The translations under genes were made by a program, and so were the position numbers. Of a stretch of 12,509 bases of DNA, positions 1-7,507 are shown piece by piece (within the stretch, counting starts at the first letter, position 1; each line of letters begins with the position of its first letter). Origin of the DNA: Candidatus Cloacimonadota bacterium (GTDB lineage Bacteria > Cloacimonadota > Cloacimonadia > Cloacimonadales > WRIO01); the NCBI GenBank assembly GCA_023230175.1, contig JALNXV010000069.1, positions 1-12,509 of the forward strand, given 5' to 3'. The notes beneath the pieces were generated by a model. The model did no database searches and was not told where the DNA came from. It saw nothing but the letters and a program-made list of their open reading frames with translations.

Positions 1-29
1 TACCTTCTCTTATTAAAGAATGGTGTAAA

Positions 30-69
30 AATATATAAAAAAGAACAGACTCATAAACAAATCTGTTCT
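30..69 (-). terminator. Intrinsic terminator after the first gene pair
   Basis: On the minus strand an 8-bp perfect stem, AGAACAGA (69-62) paired with TCTGTTCT (49-42) around a 12-nt loop, runs straight into TTTTTATATATTTTT (41 to 27). It lies about 24 bases past the stop codon of the gene at 93-527, where that gene's transcript should end. The stem is short and only moderately GC-rich, but it is perfect and has a U-tract on the minus strand only. Confidence 0.7.
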
Positions 70-92
70 ATATATTTATAATTTAAAAATTA

Positions 93-527
93 CTACTTCT
101 CTATATCTTCAATATTGTCATCAATAGCATCAAGTTCGTCATTTTCAATTTCTTGATTAAATTCTACATCAGATTCTTCTTTATTGATGGTTTCATTTTC
201 GGAAGAGCTTTTTATATATTTATGAGTAGAGATGTTTAATTTTGACAAACCGGGATAATAATCAACAATATATCGATTAATTTGACTATCTAAATCAAAA
301 TTTATATTTTCATAGGTATCAGCAGTTACACCAACAGCAATAGACATTGAATTTAGTCTCATATTAATATCTACATTTGGTTTTTCATCTAATAAATCAG
401 CGAGATAATCCGGCAAAGTTTTAGATAATTTTATAACTTCACTAATCCTGGTATAACCTTTAAATCCAAGGTATCCAACACCTGCTATTGCTCCAATTGT
501 AAATATTTTTTTAAAAAAGTTTTTCAT
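93..527 (-). CDS. Hypothetical small membrane-anchored protein with acidic tail
   Basis: I do not recognise this 144-residue protein. Two short basic stretches (KNFFKK) are followed by a single glycine-rich hydrophobic segment at about residues 8-25, consistent with a transmembrane anchor or uncleaved signal. The middle (about 50-105) alternates hydrophobic and polar residues and contains NINFDLDSQINRYIVDYYP, which looks like a small folded domain. From about 110 the tail is strongly acidic, rich in E, D and N, and probably disordered. The ATG is preceded by GGAGGG at 7 bases, a strong ribosome site. It follows the secreted OB-fold-like gene by 29 bases on the same strand and is followed by an intrinsic terminator, so the two are probably co-transcribed. 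No function can be assigned. Confidence 0.75.
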   Translation of the reverse strand: MKNFFKKIFTIGAIAGVGYLGFKGYTRISEVIKLSKTLPDYLADLLDEKPNVDINMRLNSMSIAVGVTADTYENINFDLDSQINRYIVDYYPGLSKLNISTHKYIKSSSENETINKEESDVEFNQEIENDELDAIDDNIEDIEK

Positions 528-556
528 TGTCCCTCCAATTGACAGAAATTATATTA

Positions 557-1315
557 TTATCTATATAAAGATTTTATTTTACCCCAAGAGGATGATTGAA
601 TGCTTGTATTTTGAAGATTCACATCATTTCTATTTCTAGGGTGTACAGAAAAACGATTAAATGAAAAGTCCATAATCCCGATTATAAAAGAATAAGACTC
701 TCCTTCTGAAAAATTTATATCTAAAAAATCTGAATTAAAACCATTACCTAAAAATATCTTAGAGTTTGAGTCCTCAACTTGAGCCAAATAATTACCTGAG
801 TAATTATTACAACAAGTAATATTATTCAATTTTACGAGTACAGATTCATACGCTTCTGATGTTAATGCTTCATTAATATTAATATTTACCGGTTCAGGAA
901 CAGGCGTATTCCTTAATAGAGTTCTTAAATTTTGTACATTAGTAATTACTGTCATTCCCATAATCTCCGAAACCTTACCTTGTAACTCAATAAAATCGCC
1001 CATAGCTATTTTTCGACTATTATCTTCAACACAAACAGCTGACCAAGCTCCACCTTGTGATTCACTCACAAAATATCTGTTTCCTTCAAAACCAACAGCA
1101 GAAATAACACCCTGAATAACAACTTGTTGATTTATATACTGAGAAGGATAAGTTCCATCGAATCCGGCATCAGTAGTAAATTGAATATCATAAATTGGAA
1201 CAATATCTATTGAAAACAAATTAACTGACATCATAACATATACTGAAACAAGAAAGATAAACTTGGCTAAGTTTTTTAAACTCAATAAATTACAAATAAA
1301 ATAGTTTCTTATCAT
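557..1315 (-). CDS. Secreted OB-fold-like protein with WGKIKSLYR tail
   Basis: A 252-residue exported protein. I place the start at the second ATG (1315): GGAGG sits 5 bases upstream of it, and the predicted transcription start (about 1333) leaves no room for a ribosome site at the first ATG (1333). A basic N-terminus and a hydrophobic stretch at about residues 18-36 form a signal or anchor. Residues about 38-135 (IYDIQ, VVIQGVISAVGF, YFVSES, WSAVCVED, GDFIELQGKV) match the style of the OB-fold modules that precede nuclease or lamin-tail domains in secreted proteins of Bacteroidota and relatives. A second, similar strand pattern runs to PRNRNDV at about 226-232, the usual end of such a module. 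No nuclease domain follows. The protein ends in SSSWGKIKSLYR, which may be a short C-terminal signal. Possible roles are nucleic-acid or polysaccharide binding at the cell surface; the substrate is unknown. Confidence 0.7.
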   Translation of the reverse strand: MIRNYFICNLLSLKNLAKFIFLVSVYVMMSVNLFSIDIVPIYDIQFTTDAGFDGTYPSQYINQQVVIQGVISAVGFEGNRYFVSESQGGAWSAVCVEDNSRKIAMGDFIELQGKVSEIMGMTVITNVQNLRTLLRNTPVPEPVNININEALTSEAYESVLVKLNNITCCNNYSGNYLAQVEDSNSKIFLGNGFNSDFLDINFSEGESYSFIIGIMDFSFNRFSVHPRNRNDVNLQNTSIQSSSWGKIKSLYR

Positions 1316-1339
1316 AGGCTCCTCCAATATCATAGAGCA

Positions 1340-1368
1340 ATATTAATTGTTTTATAAAATATTGTCAA
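1340..1368 (-). promoter_or_regulatory. Sigma-70-type promoter of the OB-fold gene
   Basis: Minus strand: -35 TTGACA (1368-1363), a 17-base spacer, and -10 TAATAT (1345-1340). The -35 is perfect and the spacing ideal. Transcription would begin near 1333, giving an 18-base leader that carries GGAGG before the ATG at 1315. This also separates the OB-fold gene from the decarboxylase gene upstream. Confidence 0.75.
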
Positions 1369-1402
1369 GAAAAAAATTATTATTTTTAACTTTCTCATTT
1401 TT

Positions 1403-2527
1403 TTAGCTTAATATCCCCAATAAAACACCAGCGGCAACAGCCGAACCAATTACACCGGCTACATTAGGTGCCATAGCATGCATTAACAGATAATTTGACT
1501 TATCAAATTGTTGCCCAAAATTTTGTACTACTCTAGCTGAATTTGGTACAGCAGAAACACCTGCAGCCCCTATCATAGGATTAATTTTTTCTTTAAGAAA
1601 TAAATTCATAACTTTAGCAAAGATAACTCCGGAAGCAGTAGCAATAATAAACGAACATGCACCTAAAACAAAGATTAATATAGATTGTTTATTTAAAAAG
1701 ACTCCTGCACTAGTTGCAGCTCCGACAGTTACACCGATCAATATTGTACAAATATCAATCAAAGCAGTTCTTGCAGTAGCTGCTAATCTTTCAGTTACGC
1801 CGGATTCTTTCAAAATATTTCCAAAGAACAACATACCTAAAAGTGCTGCACCTCCGGGTGCAATCAAAACAGTTGCCAAAAAGCCTATGACCGGGAAAAT
1901 TATCTTTTCACGCTTACTTACCATACGAGGGTTTTTCATTTTAATAACACGTTCTTTGGGAGTAGTAAGTAATTTTATTACAGGTGGTTGTAATATAGGA
2001 ACGAGTGCCATATAAGAATATGCCGCTAAAGCAATTGGTCCAATAAGGTGTGGAGCAATCCTTGAAGAAAGATAAATTGAGGTCGGACCATCAGCTCCAC
2101 CGATAATACCAATAGAAGCCGCTTCCATAATATTAAATCCTAAAAAATGAGCACCCATAAAAGTAGCAAAAATACCAAATTGTGCTGCAGCTCCAAGAAT
2201 AATTAATTTTGGATTAGCAATCAAAGTAGAAAAATCTGTCATAGCTCCTATACCTAAAAAGATTAAAGGAGGATAAACTCCTTTTTTAACTCCTTGATAT
2301 AGTGAATGCATCACAGATCCATCAGCATCAACACCCTGCAACAGTTCAACCATACCGGGCATATTTCCTAAAACCATACCGAAACCTATCGGAATAAGTA
2401 ATAAAGGTTCATAATTTTTTGTAATACCTAACCAAACAAAAACTAATCCAAAAATTATCATTAAAAGATTAGGTATTCCAAGATAAGCAAAACCTGTAGT
2501 ATAAAAAAAGTTACTTATTTCACTCAT
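1403..2527 (-). CDS. oadB: Na+-translocating decarboxylase beta subunit
   Basis: This 374-residue polytopic membrane protein is the beta subunit of a biotin-dependent Na+-pumping decarboxylase (oxaloacetate, methylmalonyl-CoA or glutaconyl-CoA type). It decarboxylates the carboxybiotin carried by its partners and couples this to Na+ export across the inner membrane. Family signatures are LGIGAMTDFS (91-100), IGIIGGADGPTSIYLSSRIAPH (139-160) and, near the end, GVSAVPNSARVVQ and HAMAPNVAGVIGSAVAAG. The Asp of GGADGPT corresponds to the essential Na+-site Asp203 of Klebsiella OadB. Length is typical of the shorter (MmdB/GcdB-like) members. The start is supported by AAGGA 8 bases upstream. No alpha (carboxyltransferase), gamma or biotin-carrier gene is adjacent, so the partners must be elsewhere and the substrate cannot be read from here; the symbol is the generic family name. 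Confidence 0.93.
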   Translation of the reverse strand: MSEISNFFYTTGFAYLGIPNLLMIIFGLVFVWLGITKNYEPLLLIPIGFGMVLGNMPGMVELLQGVDADGSVMHSLYQGVKKGVYPPLIFLGIGAMTDFSTLIANPKLIILGAAAQFGIFATFMGAHFLGFNIMEAASIGIIGGADGPTSIYLSSRIAPHLIGPIALAAYSYMALVPILQPPVIKLLTTPKERVIKMKNPRMVSKREKIIFPVIGFLATVLIAPGGAALLGMLFFGNILKESGVTERLAATARTALIDICTILIGVTVGAATSAGVFLNKQSILIFVLGACSFIIATASGVIFAKVMNLFLKEKINPMIGAAGVSAVPNSARVVQNFGQQFDKSNYLLMHAMAPNVAGVIGSAVAAGVLLGILS

Positions 2528-2573
2528 TTACACAATCCTTTCTATTAAGCCATTAAGTTTTTTTAATATTATT

Positions 2574-2602
2574 ACAATAGTTAATTGTCGTTAATTTGTC
2601 AA
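2574..2602 (-). promoter_or_regulatory. Promoter of the decarboxylase beta gene
   Basis: Minus strand: -35 TTGACA (2602-2597), 17-base spacer, -10 TATTGT (2579-2574, 4 of 6 consensus bases), predicted start near 2567 and a leader of about 40 bases before the ATG at 2527. The rest of the gap up to 2746 is AT-rich. I see no clear terminator for aroDE in it, only a short GTATTGTAATAC palindrome without a U-tract. Confidence 0.6.
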
Positions 2603-2746
2603 GTTATTTAGAAAATTTTATTTTTAAAATCAATATATTACTGAGATTTAGATAATTACACTAATATTCAAATATTTTAAAAAATTAAAAAATTCGCTTT
2701 AAATACTTGTATTACAATACATAATTCGTTAAAAACAAAATAACAC

Positions 2747-4069
2747 CTAATTTTCTAAAAACAAGGATAGCTGTTTTTCTGCTTGCCAATACCAAAACTG
2801 TATTCCATCTATATAAGCTATTCTATTTTTAATACAATATTTTATCAATGGAGTATGCTCTTTATTATAAGGTAAATCAATTACAAAATCAAATTTATCA
2901 ATATGAAAACTTGTTAAAACGTTTTCATTATCTAACCCAAGAGGAGTTGTATTTATTAAGCAAATTTTATCACCATAATTAAGCTCAGATTTTAAATTAT
3001 ATTTATGCCTTAAGTGTTCAAGATGAGTATTATTTCTTCCTATCAAATTTATTGTATATGGACTTATATGTTTAAGAAACAATTCTGTCATTGTTCCTGA
3101 TCCAAGTAAAATAAACTGAGTAATTCGGTTTTCAATTACTTTGTCGATACATTTTACAACTGCTTCTTCATCTGTTAAATAATGATCATTATTATAAATA
3201 TTCCAATAGTTTATTGGTATTTCTTCATTAAGATATACAGCAATTATTTGTTTAAATGGCATAGTAATAGAAATTGCTTGTAAATCTATAACTTTTGATT
3301 GAATTAAATATATAAAATCATTTAATTCATTGCAAAACAATGGTATATAAACCTTATTAATCTTTTTTGATTTAAAAATTGCATTATAATATTCTATACC
3401 AATAGAATTAAAGATTTGTTTACCTCCCAATAGTCCGGTAATCTTTGTATTTCTATCAATTATACCCATATTATATTTAAAATAATCATTAAGAGATATT
3501 TGATTATGTGCAGTTATTTTATTAGGCATACCGATATAAGTTACATAACAATTTAAATATTTATAAAGAACTCTTGAGAAAACAGAGAGTTTACCGGTTG
3601 AAATTAGAGTGTATTTAACACCTTTATTAATCAGCAACTTATGCATTTCTATCAAATCAAAATAGGTATCAATCTTAAACACAAATTTATAAAAAAAACC
3701 AAAATTAAACTTAATATGACTCAAGATAGTCTTTAATTTCTGTAGTGGATTGTAGCCATTATCATGATATGAAAGAATGACTTTATCATTACATTCAAAT
3801 GGTATTTGTGATATATATTTCAATTCTATATCTGCATAAAAATTATCTATCTTTATCTTTTCATAGAGAAAATCTATTTTTTGGGGTAAATTACCGTTAT
3901 ATAATCCGCCTTCATCAGCATCTCTAAGAGTCAGGATTGTTTTTATGTTGGTAAAAAATTGAGGAATAGCAAAATAATCTTCAGATAAATCTAAACGATA
4001 TTCATAAAAATCAGGAACAAATTCTAAATCATTTAACCTTATATCACCATAAGTTGATAGAACAATCAT
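2747..4069 (-). CDS. aroDE: Bifunctional 3-dehydroquinate dehydratase / shikimate dehydrogenase
   Basis: A 440-residue fusion of type I dehydroquinase (about 1-205) and shikimate dehydrogenase (about 208-440), converting 3-dehydroquinate to 3-dehydroshikimate and then shikimate. In the first half EYR (23-25), LTLR (46-49), the catalytic His102 in SYHD and the Schiff-base Lys132 in FKID are visible. In the second half ISITMPFKQ holds the catalytic Lys273, LTD gives the catalytic Asp300, and NTTPLG (373-378), DLPYN (399-402) and Gln429 are conserved. Two places are divergent: the shikimate-binding SxSPxxHN motif reads FNSIGIEYYNA (220-230), and the NADP loop is GSGTMT instead of GAGG. The start overlaps the aroC stop as ATGA and has no good ribosome site of its own, so translation is probably coupled. 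The same fusion order is known in plants and chlamydiae. Confidence 0.9.
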   Translation of the reverse strand: MIVLSTYGDIRLNDLEFVPDFYEYRLDLSEDYFAIPQFFTNIKTILTLRDADEGGLYNGNLPQKIDFLYEKIKIDNFYADIELKYISQIPFECNDKVILSYHDNGYNPLQKLKTILSHIKFNFGFFYKFVFKIDTYFDLIEMHKLLINKGVKYTLISTGKLSVFSRVLYKYLNCYVTYIGMPNKITAHNQISLNDYFKYNMGIIDRNTKITGLLGGKQIFNSIGIEYYNAIFKSKKINKVYIPLFCNELNDFIYLIQSKVIDLQAISITMPFKQIIAVYLNEEIPINYWNIYNNDHYLTDEEAVVKCIDKVIENRITQFILLGSGTMTELFLKHISPYTINLIGRNNTHLEHLRHKYNLKSELNYGDKICLINTTPLGLDNENVLTSFHIDKFDFVIDLPYNKEHTPLIKYCIKNRIAYIDGIQFWYWQAEKQLSLFLEN

Positions 4070-5385
4070 TGTAGCTTTTTACTCTCTTTTAAAATAAAGT
4101 TCCAGATAGAATCTACTAAATCCTTAGACAATTCATAAATCTCTGCCTTTTGTATTAATTTATCCAACACTTCTTTCTCTCTAATTTCATCATAGATTGG
4201 TAAATGATTTGTTTTTTTATAGTTACCGATTGCTTTACTGATTTGATTTCGTCTATGAAGTGCGATTAAAATATCCTCATCAATTTTATCAATCGCTTCT
4301 CGATAATCATTTATTGTTAATTCTTCAGAACTAATCAATTTTTGATGAGCAATAGCATCTACAAGAGTCAAAGAAACCATACTTTCAATAACAGGTATAA
4401 TCCTTGGAATAAGGCAAACATCGTGCCGTCCGGTGATTGATAATTCGCATTCTTCATCATAATAATTAATTGTTTTTTGAGGTTGAGCAATAGAAGGTAC
4501 AGCCTTTATTGATAATCTAAATGTTATCTGATTACCTGTTGATACTCCTCCTAAAATACCACCGCAATGATTGGATTTAAATGAAACTTTGTTATTGACT
4601 AACTCCATTTGGTCATTACTTTCAGAACCACACATCTTAGCCAAATCAAATCCGGAACCAAATTCAATACCTTTAACGCCTCCAATACTTAAAAGTGATT
4701 TAGCAAGATTAGCATCTAATTTTTCTAAGACAGGGTCTCCTAAGCCTATCGGTATATTATTGATTATTACCTCAACCATTCCCCCTATAGAATCACCTTT
4801 CTTTTTAATATCATTAAGATATAAAAGTAACTGATCATAATTAGTACAATCAGGCCATAACAATACATTATTCTTCATATATTCAAAATCAACAAAATTA
4901 ACGTTAACTGTACCAATTTTTATTGGATATATCTTAACTTCAATATCGCCAAGTATCTTCTTTACATAAGCTCCGGCGGCAACTCTTGAAATAGTTTCTC
5001 TTCCGGAAGCTCTTCCCCCTCCTCGATAATCATAAATCTTAAATTTTTTATACCAACTATAATCTGAATGCCCGGGCCTAAATACATTTTTAAGATTTTC
5101 ATAATCTTTACTTGAATAATCTTTATTTTTAAATATTATACAAATTGGCATTCCGGTTGTCTTTCCATCAAACAATCCGGATAAAACCTCAAAATCATCT
5201 TTCTCTTTTCTTGATGAACTTATGAAATTTGTGCCGGGCTTTCTTTTATCTAAAGCTTTTTTTAGGTCATCAAAAGGGAAATCAACCCCCGGCAAAACAT
5301 CATCAATTACAATACCTAATGCCGGACCATGACTTTCTCCAAAAAATGTAAATCCTAAATACCTTTCCATACTATTAGCACGCAT
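4066..5385 (-). CDS. aroC: Chorismate synthase fused to AroQ chorismate mutase
   Basis: A 439-residue fusion. Residues 1-348 are chorismate synthase (EPSP to chorismate, using reduced FMN): FGESHGPALG (15-24), the RPGHSDYSW to RGGGRASGRETISRVAAGAY region (103-140) and GRHDVCLIPRIIPVIE (319-334) match its three signatures. Residues about 352-439 are an AroQ-class chorismate mutase (chorismate to prephenate). By alignment to the E. coli enzyme, all active-site residues are present: Arg362 (R11), Arg379 (R28), Lys390 (K39), Asp399 (D48), Arg402 (R51), Glu403 (E52), Ser435 (S84) and Gln439 (Q88), the last being the final residue. AroQ is more usually fused to prephenate dehydratase, prephenate dehydrogenase or DAHP synthase. 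The start at 5385 has GGAGG 4 bases upstream; Met6 is an alternative. First gene of a two-gene operon with aroDE. Confidence 0.93.
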   Translation of the reverse strand: MRANSMERYLGFTFFGESHGPALGIVIDDVLPGVDFPFDDLKKALDKRKPGTNFISSSRKEKDDFEVLSGLFDGKTTGMPICIIFKNKDYSSKDYENLKNVFRPGHSDYSWYKKFKIYDYRGGGRASGRETISRVAAGAYVKKILGDIEVKIYPIKIGTVNVNFVDFEYMKNNVLLWPDCTNYDQLLLYLNDIKKKGDSIGGMVEVIINNIPIGLGDPVLEKLDANLAKSLLSIGGVKGIEFGSGFDLAKMCGSESNDQMELVNNKVSFKSNHCGGILGGVSTGNQITFRLSIKAVPSIAQPQKTINYYDEECELSITGRHDVCLIPRIIPVIESMVSLTLVDAIAHQKLISSEELTINDYREAIDKIDEDILIALHRRNQISKAIGNYKKTNHLPIYDEIREKEVLDKLIQKAEIYELSKDLVDSIWNFILKESKKLQ

Positions 5386-5397
5386 AAAGCCTCCAAA

Positions 5398-5428
5398 ATC
5401 ATATTTTTTTATGTCTCAAAAAAGTCAA
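5398..5428 (-). promoter_or_regulatory. Possible promoter of the aroC-aroDE operon
   Basis: Minus strand: CTTGACT, with the -35 hexamer at 5428-5423, like the other CTTGAC -35 boxes in the window. The best -10 is TATGAT (5403-5398), but at 19 bases, and the resulting start would fall inside the GGAGG ribosome site. The -35 is plausible; the -10 is not settled. Confidence 0.3.
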
Positions 5429-5474
5429 GTTTAGAATCTTCTTTATTTCTCAAGCATACCTCGAATATTTTAAA

Positions 5475-5606
5475 AGGCTGTTGAATAATGTTGTTGTGCG
5501 AGCATCCCTGCTTGCACTAAAAATCCTTAAGTGATAGGTATTCAATATTTTACGAAGCTACAAGCTGGAAGCTTGTAGAACAATAATTGAAATTATTCAA
5601 CAGTCT
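5475..5606. mobile_element. 132-bp mini-element with inverted ends (MITE-like)
   Basis: The ends AGGCTGTTGAATAAT (5475-5489) and ATTATTCAACAGTCT (5592-5606) are inverted repeats matching at 14 of 15 positions. Between them are two hairpins: GTGCGAGCA paired with TGCTTGCAC (5496-5517, 4-base loop, one G-T pair), and CTACAAGC paired with GCTTGTAG around TGGAA (about 5561-5581). There is no reading frame. AGGCTGTTGAATAATGTTG recurs, with one change, at 8113-8095 on the other strand. A non-autonomous transposable element is the simplest reading; no clear target duplication is seen. Confidence 0.5.
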
Positions 5607-5659
5607 CTTTAATTATAAAATTATTTACTACTCACTATCTATAAAAAACTATCACATAA

Positions 5660-5748
5660 TGAGGCTGCGTTAGAGTATCTTTACCTGCACTTTGGTTTGT
5701 TGTACGAACATCCTTGTTAGCACGCTACAAGCCGGAAATTTGTAAAAC
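5660..5748 (+). repeat. Degenerate copy of the hairpin repeat
   Basis: GAGGCTGCG (about 5661) is followed by TTGTTGTACGAACATCC (5697-5713) and then GCTACAAGCCGGAA (5724-5737). This is the same order of end, hairpin A and hairpin B as in the mini-element at 5475-5606, but both stems now carry mismatches. It sits in the non-coding gap between aroC and the insertion sequence. Confidence 0.5.
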
Positions 5749-5796
5749 ATTGCTTGATAATTATGAATAGTCTTGTATATATAATATTAAAAAAAC

Positions 5797-5825
5797 TTGA
5801 CAATTATTTTCTAAAAATACATTAT
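5797..5825 (+). promoter_or_regulatory. Plus-strand promoter leading into a broken gene
   Basis: TTGACA (5797-5802), 17-base spacer, CATTAT (5820-5825, 4 of 6). It is followed by a perfect AAGGAGG (5843-5849) six bases before ATG at 5856. It points away from aroC, opposite to every intact gene in the window. Confidence 0.6.
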
Positions 5826-5855
5826 TGACACTAAAGAAATATAAGGAGGCTTGAA

Positions 5856-5922
5856 ATGATGCAAAAAGATTTTTGCAATTACTTATGACAGACAAAAGTA
5901 TGAAACATCGTACATCGATCTC
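5856..5922 (+). pseudogene. Start of a disrupted plus-strand gene
   Basis: Behind a good promoter and an ideal ribosome site, ATG ATG opens a frame that stops after ten codons (MMQKDFCNYL, stop 5886-5888). If one T is removed from the run of five at 5870-5874, the frame stays open as DFAITYDRQKYETSYIDL up to the left end of the insertion sequence at 5922 and on into it, with no stop until about 6005. This looks like the 5' remnant of a gene that suffered a frameshift and was then cut by the insertion sequence. I do not recognise the protein and saw no continuation beyond 7507. Alternatively it is a short leader peptide, or a genuine tiny ORF. Confidence 0.4.
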
Positions 5923-5942
5923 AATGCCATTAAGTTAAGGAA
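5922..5942 (+). repeat. Left terminal inverted repeat of the IS
   Basis: 20 perfect bases (5923-5942), plus the matching outer C at 5922, against 7487-7507 inverted. Weaker inverted similarity continues outwards: ATCGTA at 5907-5912 matches ATCGTA read on the minus strand from 7522 to 7517, with about 10 of 15 bases identical between 5907 and 5921. Confidence 0.85.
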
Positions 5943-6133
5943 TTTGACCTTTAATATGTACCTGTATGTAATTTTAATTATGTTCATTATTTTGTTATAT
6001 TATTGAAATTTTCGTAATAGATACACTCTATAAATTATTACAGTTTTATACTCCTATTCTTAACTATTTTTATATATACCTTATAGTTAAATCCTTCTAA
6101 TGTTTAAATAAAATTTAAAATAAATCAATTGTC

Positions 6134-7202
6134 TCATAGATTAGTTTTATAAGAAAATGCGTATTTATTATTTACCGAAACCTTTGTTCTTTGGTAATAC
6201 CTGTCTTTTCTTATCGTTGTCAGATTCATAAAAATCATATCAAGGGTTTCTTTTAGGTTATATAAAATACGTTTACCAAGAAATAAATATATTAAATTAG
6301 ATCTTATTTTTCCCAACGCAACACTAAAATTTATTTTGTATTCATTTATAGTTTTAGCATTGTATTCTTGAACTTCTTCTTCTAAAGAAATTATAATAAT
6401 TCTGAAAATTACTGACAATAATCATTTTGCATTAAAAATCTTGTAGTACTGACAAGGTAGTTTTTCCAGAAAAATTTTCTAACTGGATTTTGCATTTAAG
6501 GTTTTTGCATTCTTCCTCAACCTGCCATCTCAATTCATAAAGACCAATAAAAAAATCATAACTATATTCTTCACCTATGAGAGATGTACATAAAATTTTA
6601 AAATCATTATCTTTGTTAAAAATTTTTAATACTCTGACTTTCAAAGGTTTATGATATATGTCATCTGATCTACTACTTGGATTAATTTCAATAATATCGT
6701 CAATCTTGTCAGAATTAGCAAACTTTTCAATAACTTTATTATGAGTTTTCTTGACTCTAATACAGAAATCAGCTCCAGTTTCAAGTATCATATTAAAGAT
6801 ATAATAGCTTGGATATCCTCTGTCTGTTAATAATAAATCTCCTTGTTTTAAAAATTTCAAATGAGAAATAAGTAATTCTTTTTCTGATGTATGAGTGTTC
6901 CCAATAATACTATCGATAATCATATTATTTAAAACATCATAAAATATTGAAGCTCTTACAGAAATGTATTCTTTGTTGTTTTCTTTAGTTTTGGTAGTTT
7001 TTGAATTTTCACGGTTTTCTTTAGTTAAAGGGATATTTATTTTTGTTCCGTCAACTGCAAGTAATCTAAACTGTTTATATTTTTTATAATTATAATCAGC
7101 ATAAAAAATATCAGTTATTTTCTGTAATAAATCATTAATATAGTTAATTATTTTTTTAACTATATCGTTATGTTTCTTTCTTGATTTCCACTTTTTCTTA
7201 AA
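6134..7202 (-). pseudogene. IS4-family DDE transposase, broken by stops and a frameshift
   Basis: On the minus strand one frame is open from 7202 to the stop at 6432, about 257 codons; only the part from the ATG at 6923 looks like an intact ORF. Its catalytic core is recognisable: LLAVDGTKINIP (first Asp codon 7052-7050), LLLTDRGYPS (second Asp 6824-6822) and YELRWQVEEECKNLK, an exact Y-2-R-3-E-6-K IS4 signature (Glu codon 6518-6516). The N-terminal third is lost: TAG at 7205-7203 interrupts the frame just after MKK. At the other end the family sequence LSVLQDF runs into TAA (6434-6432), and the C-terminal part (SLEEEVQEYN, YKINFSVALGKIR) continues in another frame from about 6418 to 6134. 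With at least two stops and a frameshift, the enzyme cannot be made whole. Confidence 0.85.
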
Positions 7203-7486
7203 CTATTTCTTCATAACCTATCCTTTGCATACTTAAATTTAAGTACAACAATAAGTTATATATGTAGCTTATTAAATATAATAAATAATTTTTAAAACTA
7301 AAGCACAAAACAATTAATTTAAAATATATTATTATTTATACAGTAATATGCAATAATTCTTAAAAAATATCGTAGATTTTTAACTGATAAAATAAATAAA
7401 TAAAAATGTGAATTTATGTCTTTAAATTAAAATTTATCAAAAAGACAAAGTGTGTAATTATTCCATATTTGCAAGATTTGTCCATT

Positions 7487-7507
7487 TTCCTTAACTTAAT
7501 GGCATTG
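7487..7507 (-). repeat. Right terminal inverted repeat of the IS
   Basis: TTCCTTAACTTAATGGCATT at 7487-7506, the exact reverse complement of 5923-5942, with the extra outer G at 7507 pairing to C5922. It marks the upstream end of the transposase pseudogene. Confidence 0.85.

Larger units (their letters stand above)
5922..7507 (-). mobile_element. Decayed IS4-family insertion sequence
   Basis: About 1.59 kb bounded by a perfect 20-bp inverted repeat, AATGCCATTAAGTTAAGGAA at 5923-5942 and its reverse complement at 7487-7506; the next outer pair (5922 C, 7507 G) also matches. It contains a broken IS4-type transposase on the minus strand (6134-7202). The 191 bases between the left end and the transposase fragment, and 7203-7486 where the transposase N-terminus should be, are AT-rich and full of stops. 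I see no matching 8-12 base target duplication outside the repeats, so either flank may have drifted. The element is probably inactive. Confidence 0.8.

Noticed and set aside
539..567. Plus-strand TTGACA-17-TATATA promoter
   Set aside because: It faces into genes on the other strand with no plus-strand gene or ribosome site downstream; likely chance in AT-rich DNA.
4571..4834. Plus-strand open frame of 87 codons
   Set aside because: It lies wholly inside aroC on the opposite strand, has no ribosome site, and aroC is conserved throughout; a shadow frame.
6134..6418. A separate 94-codon gene
   Set aside because: Its sequence continues the IS4 transposase C-terminus in another frame, so it is part of the transposase pseudogene.
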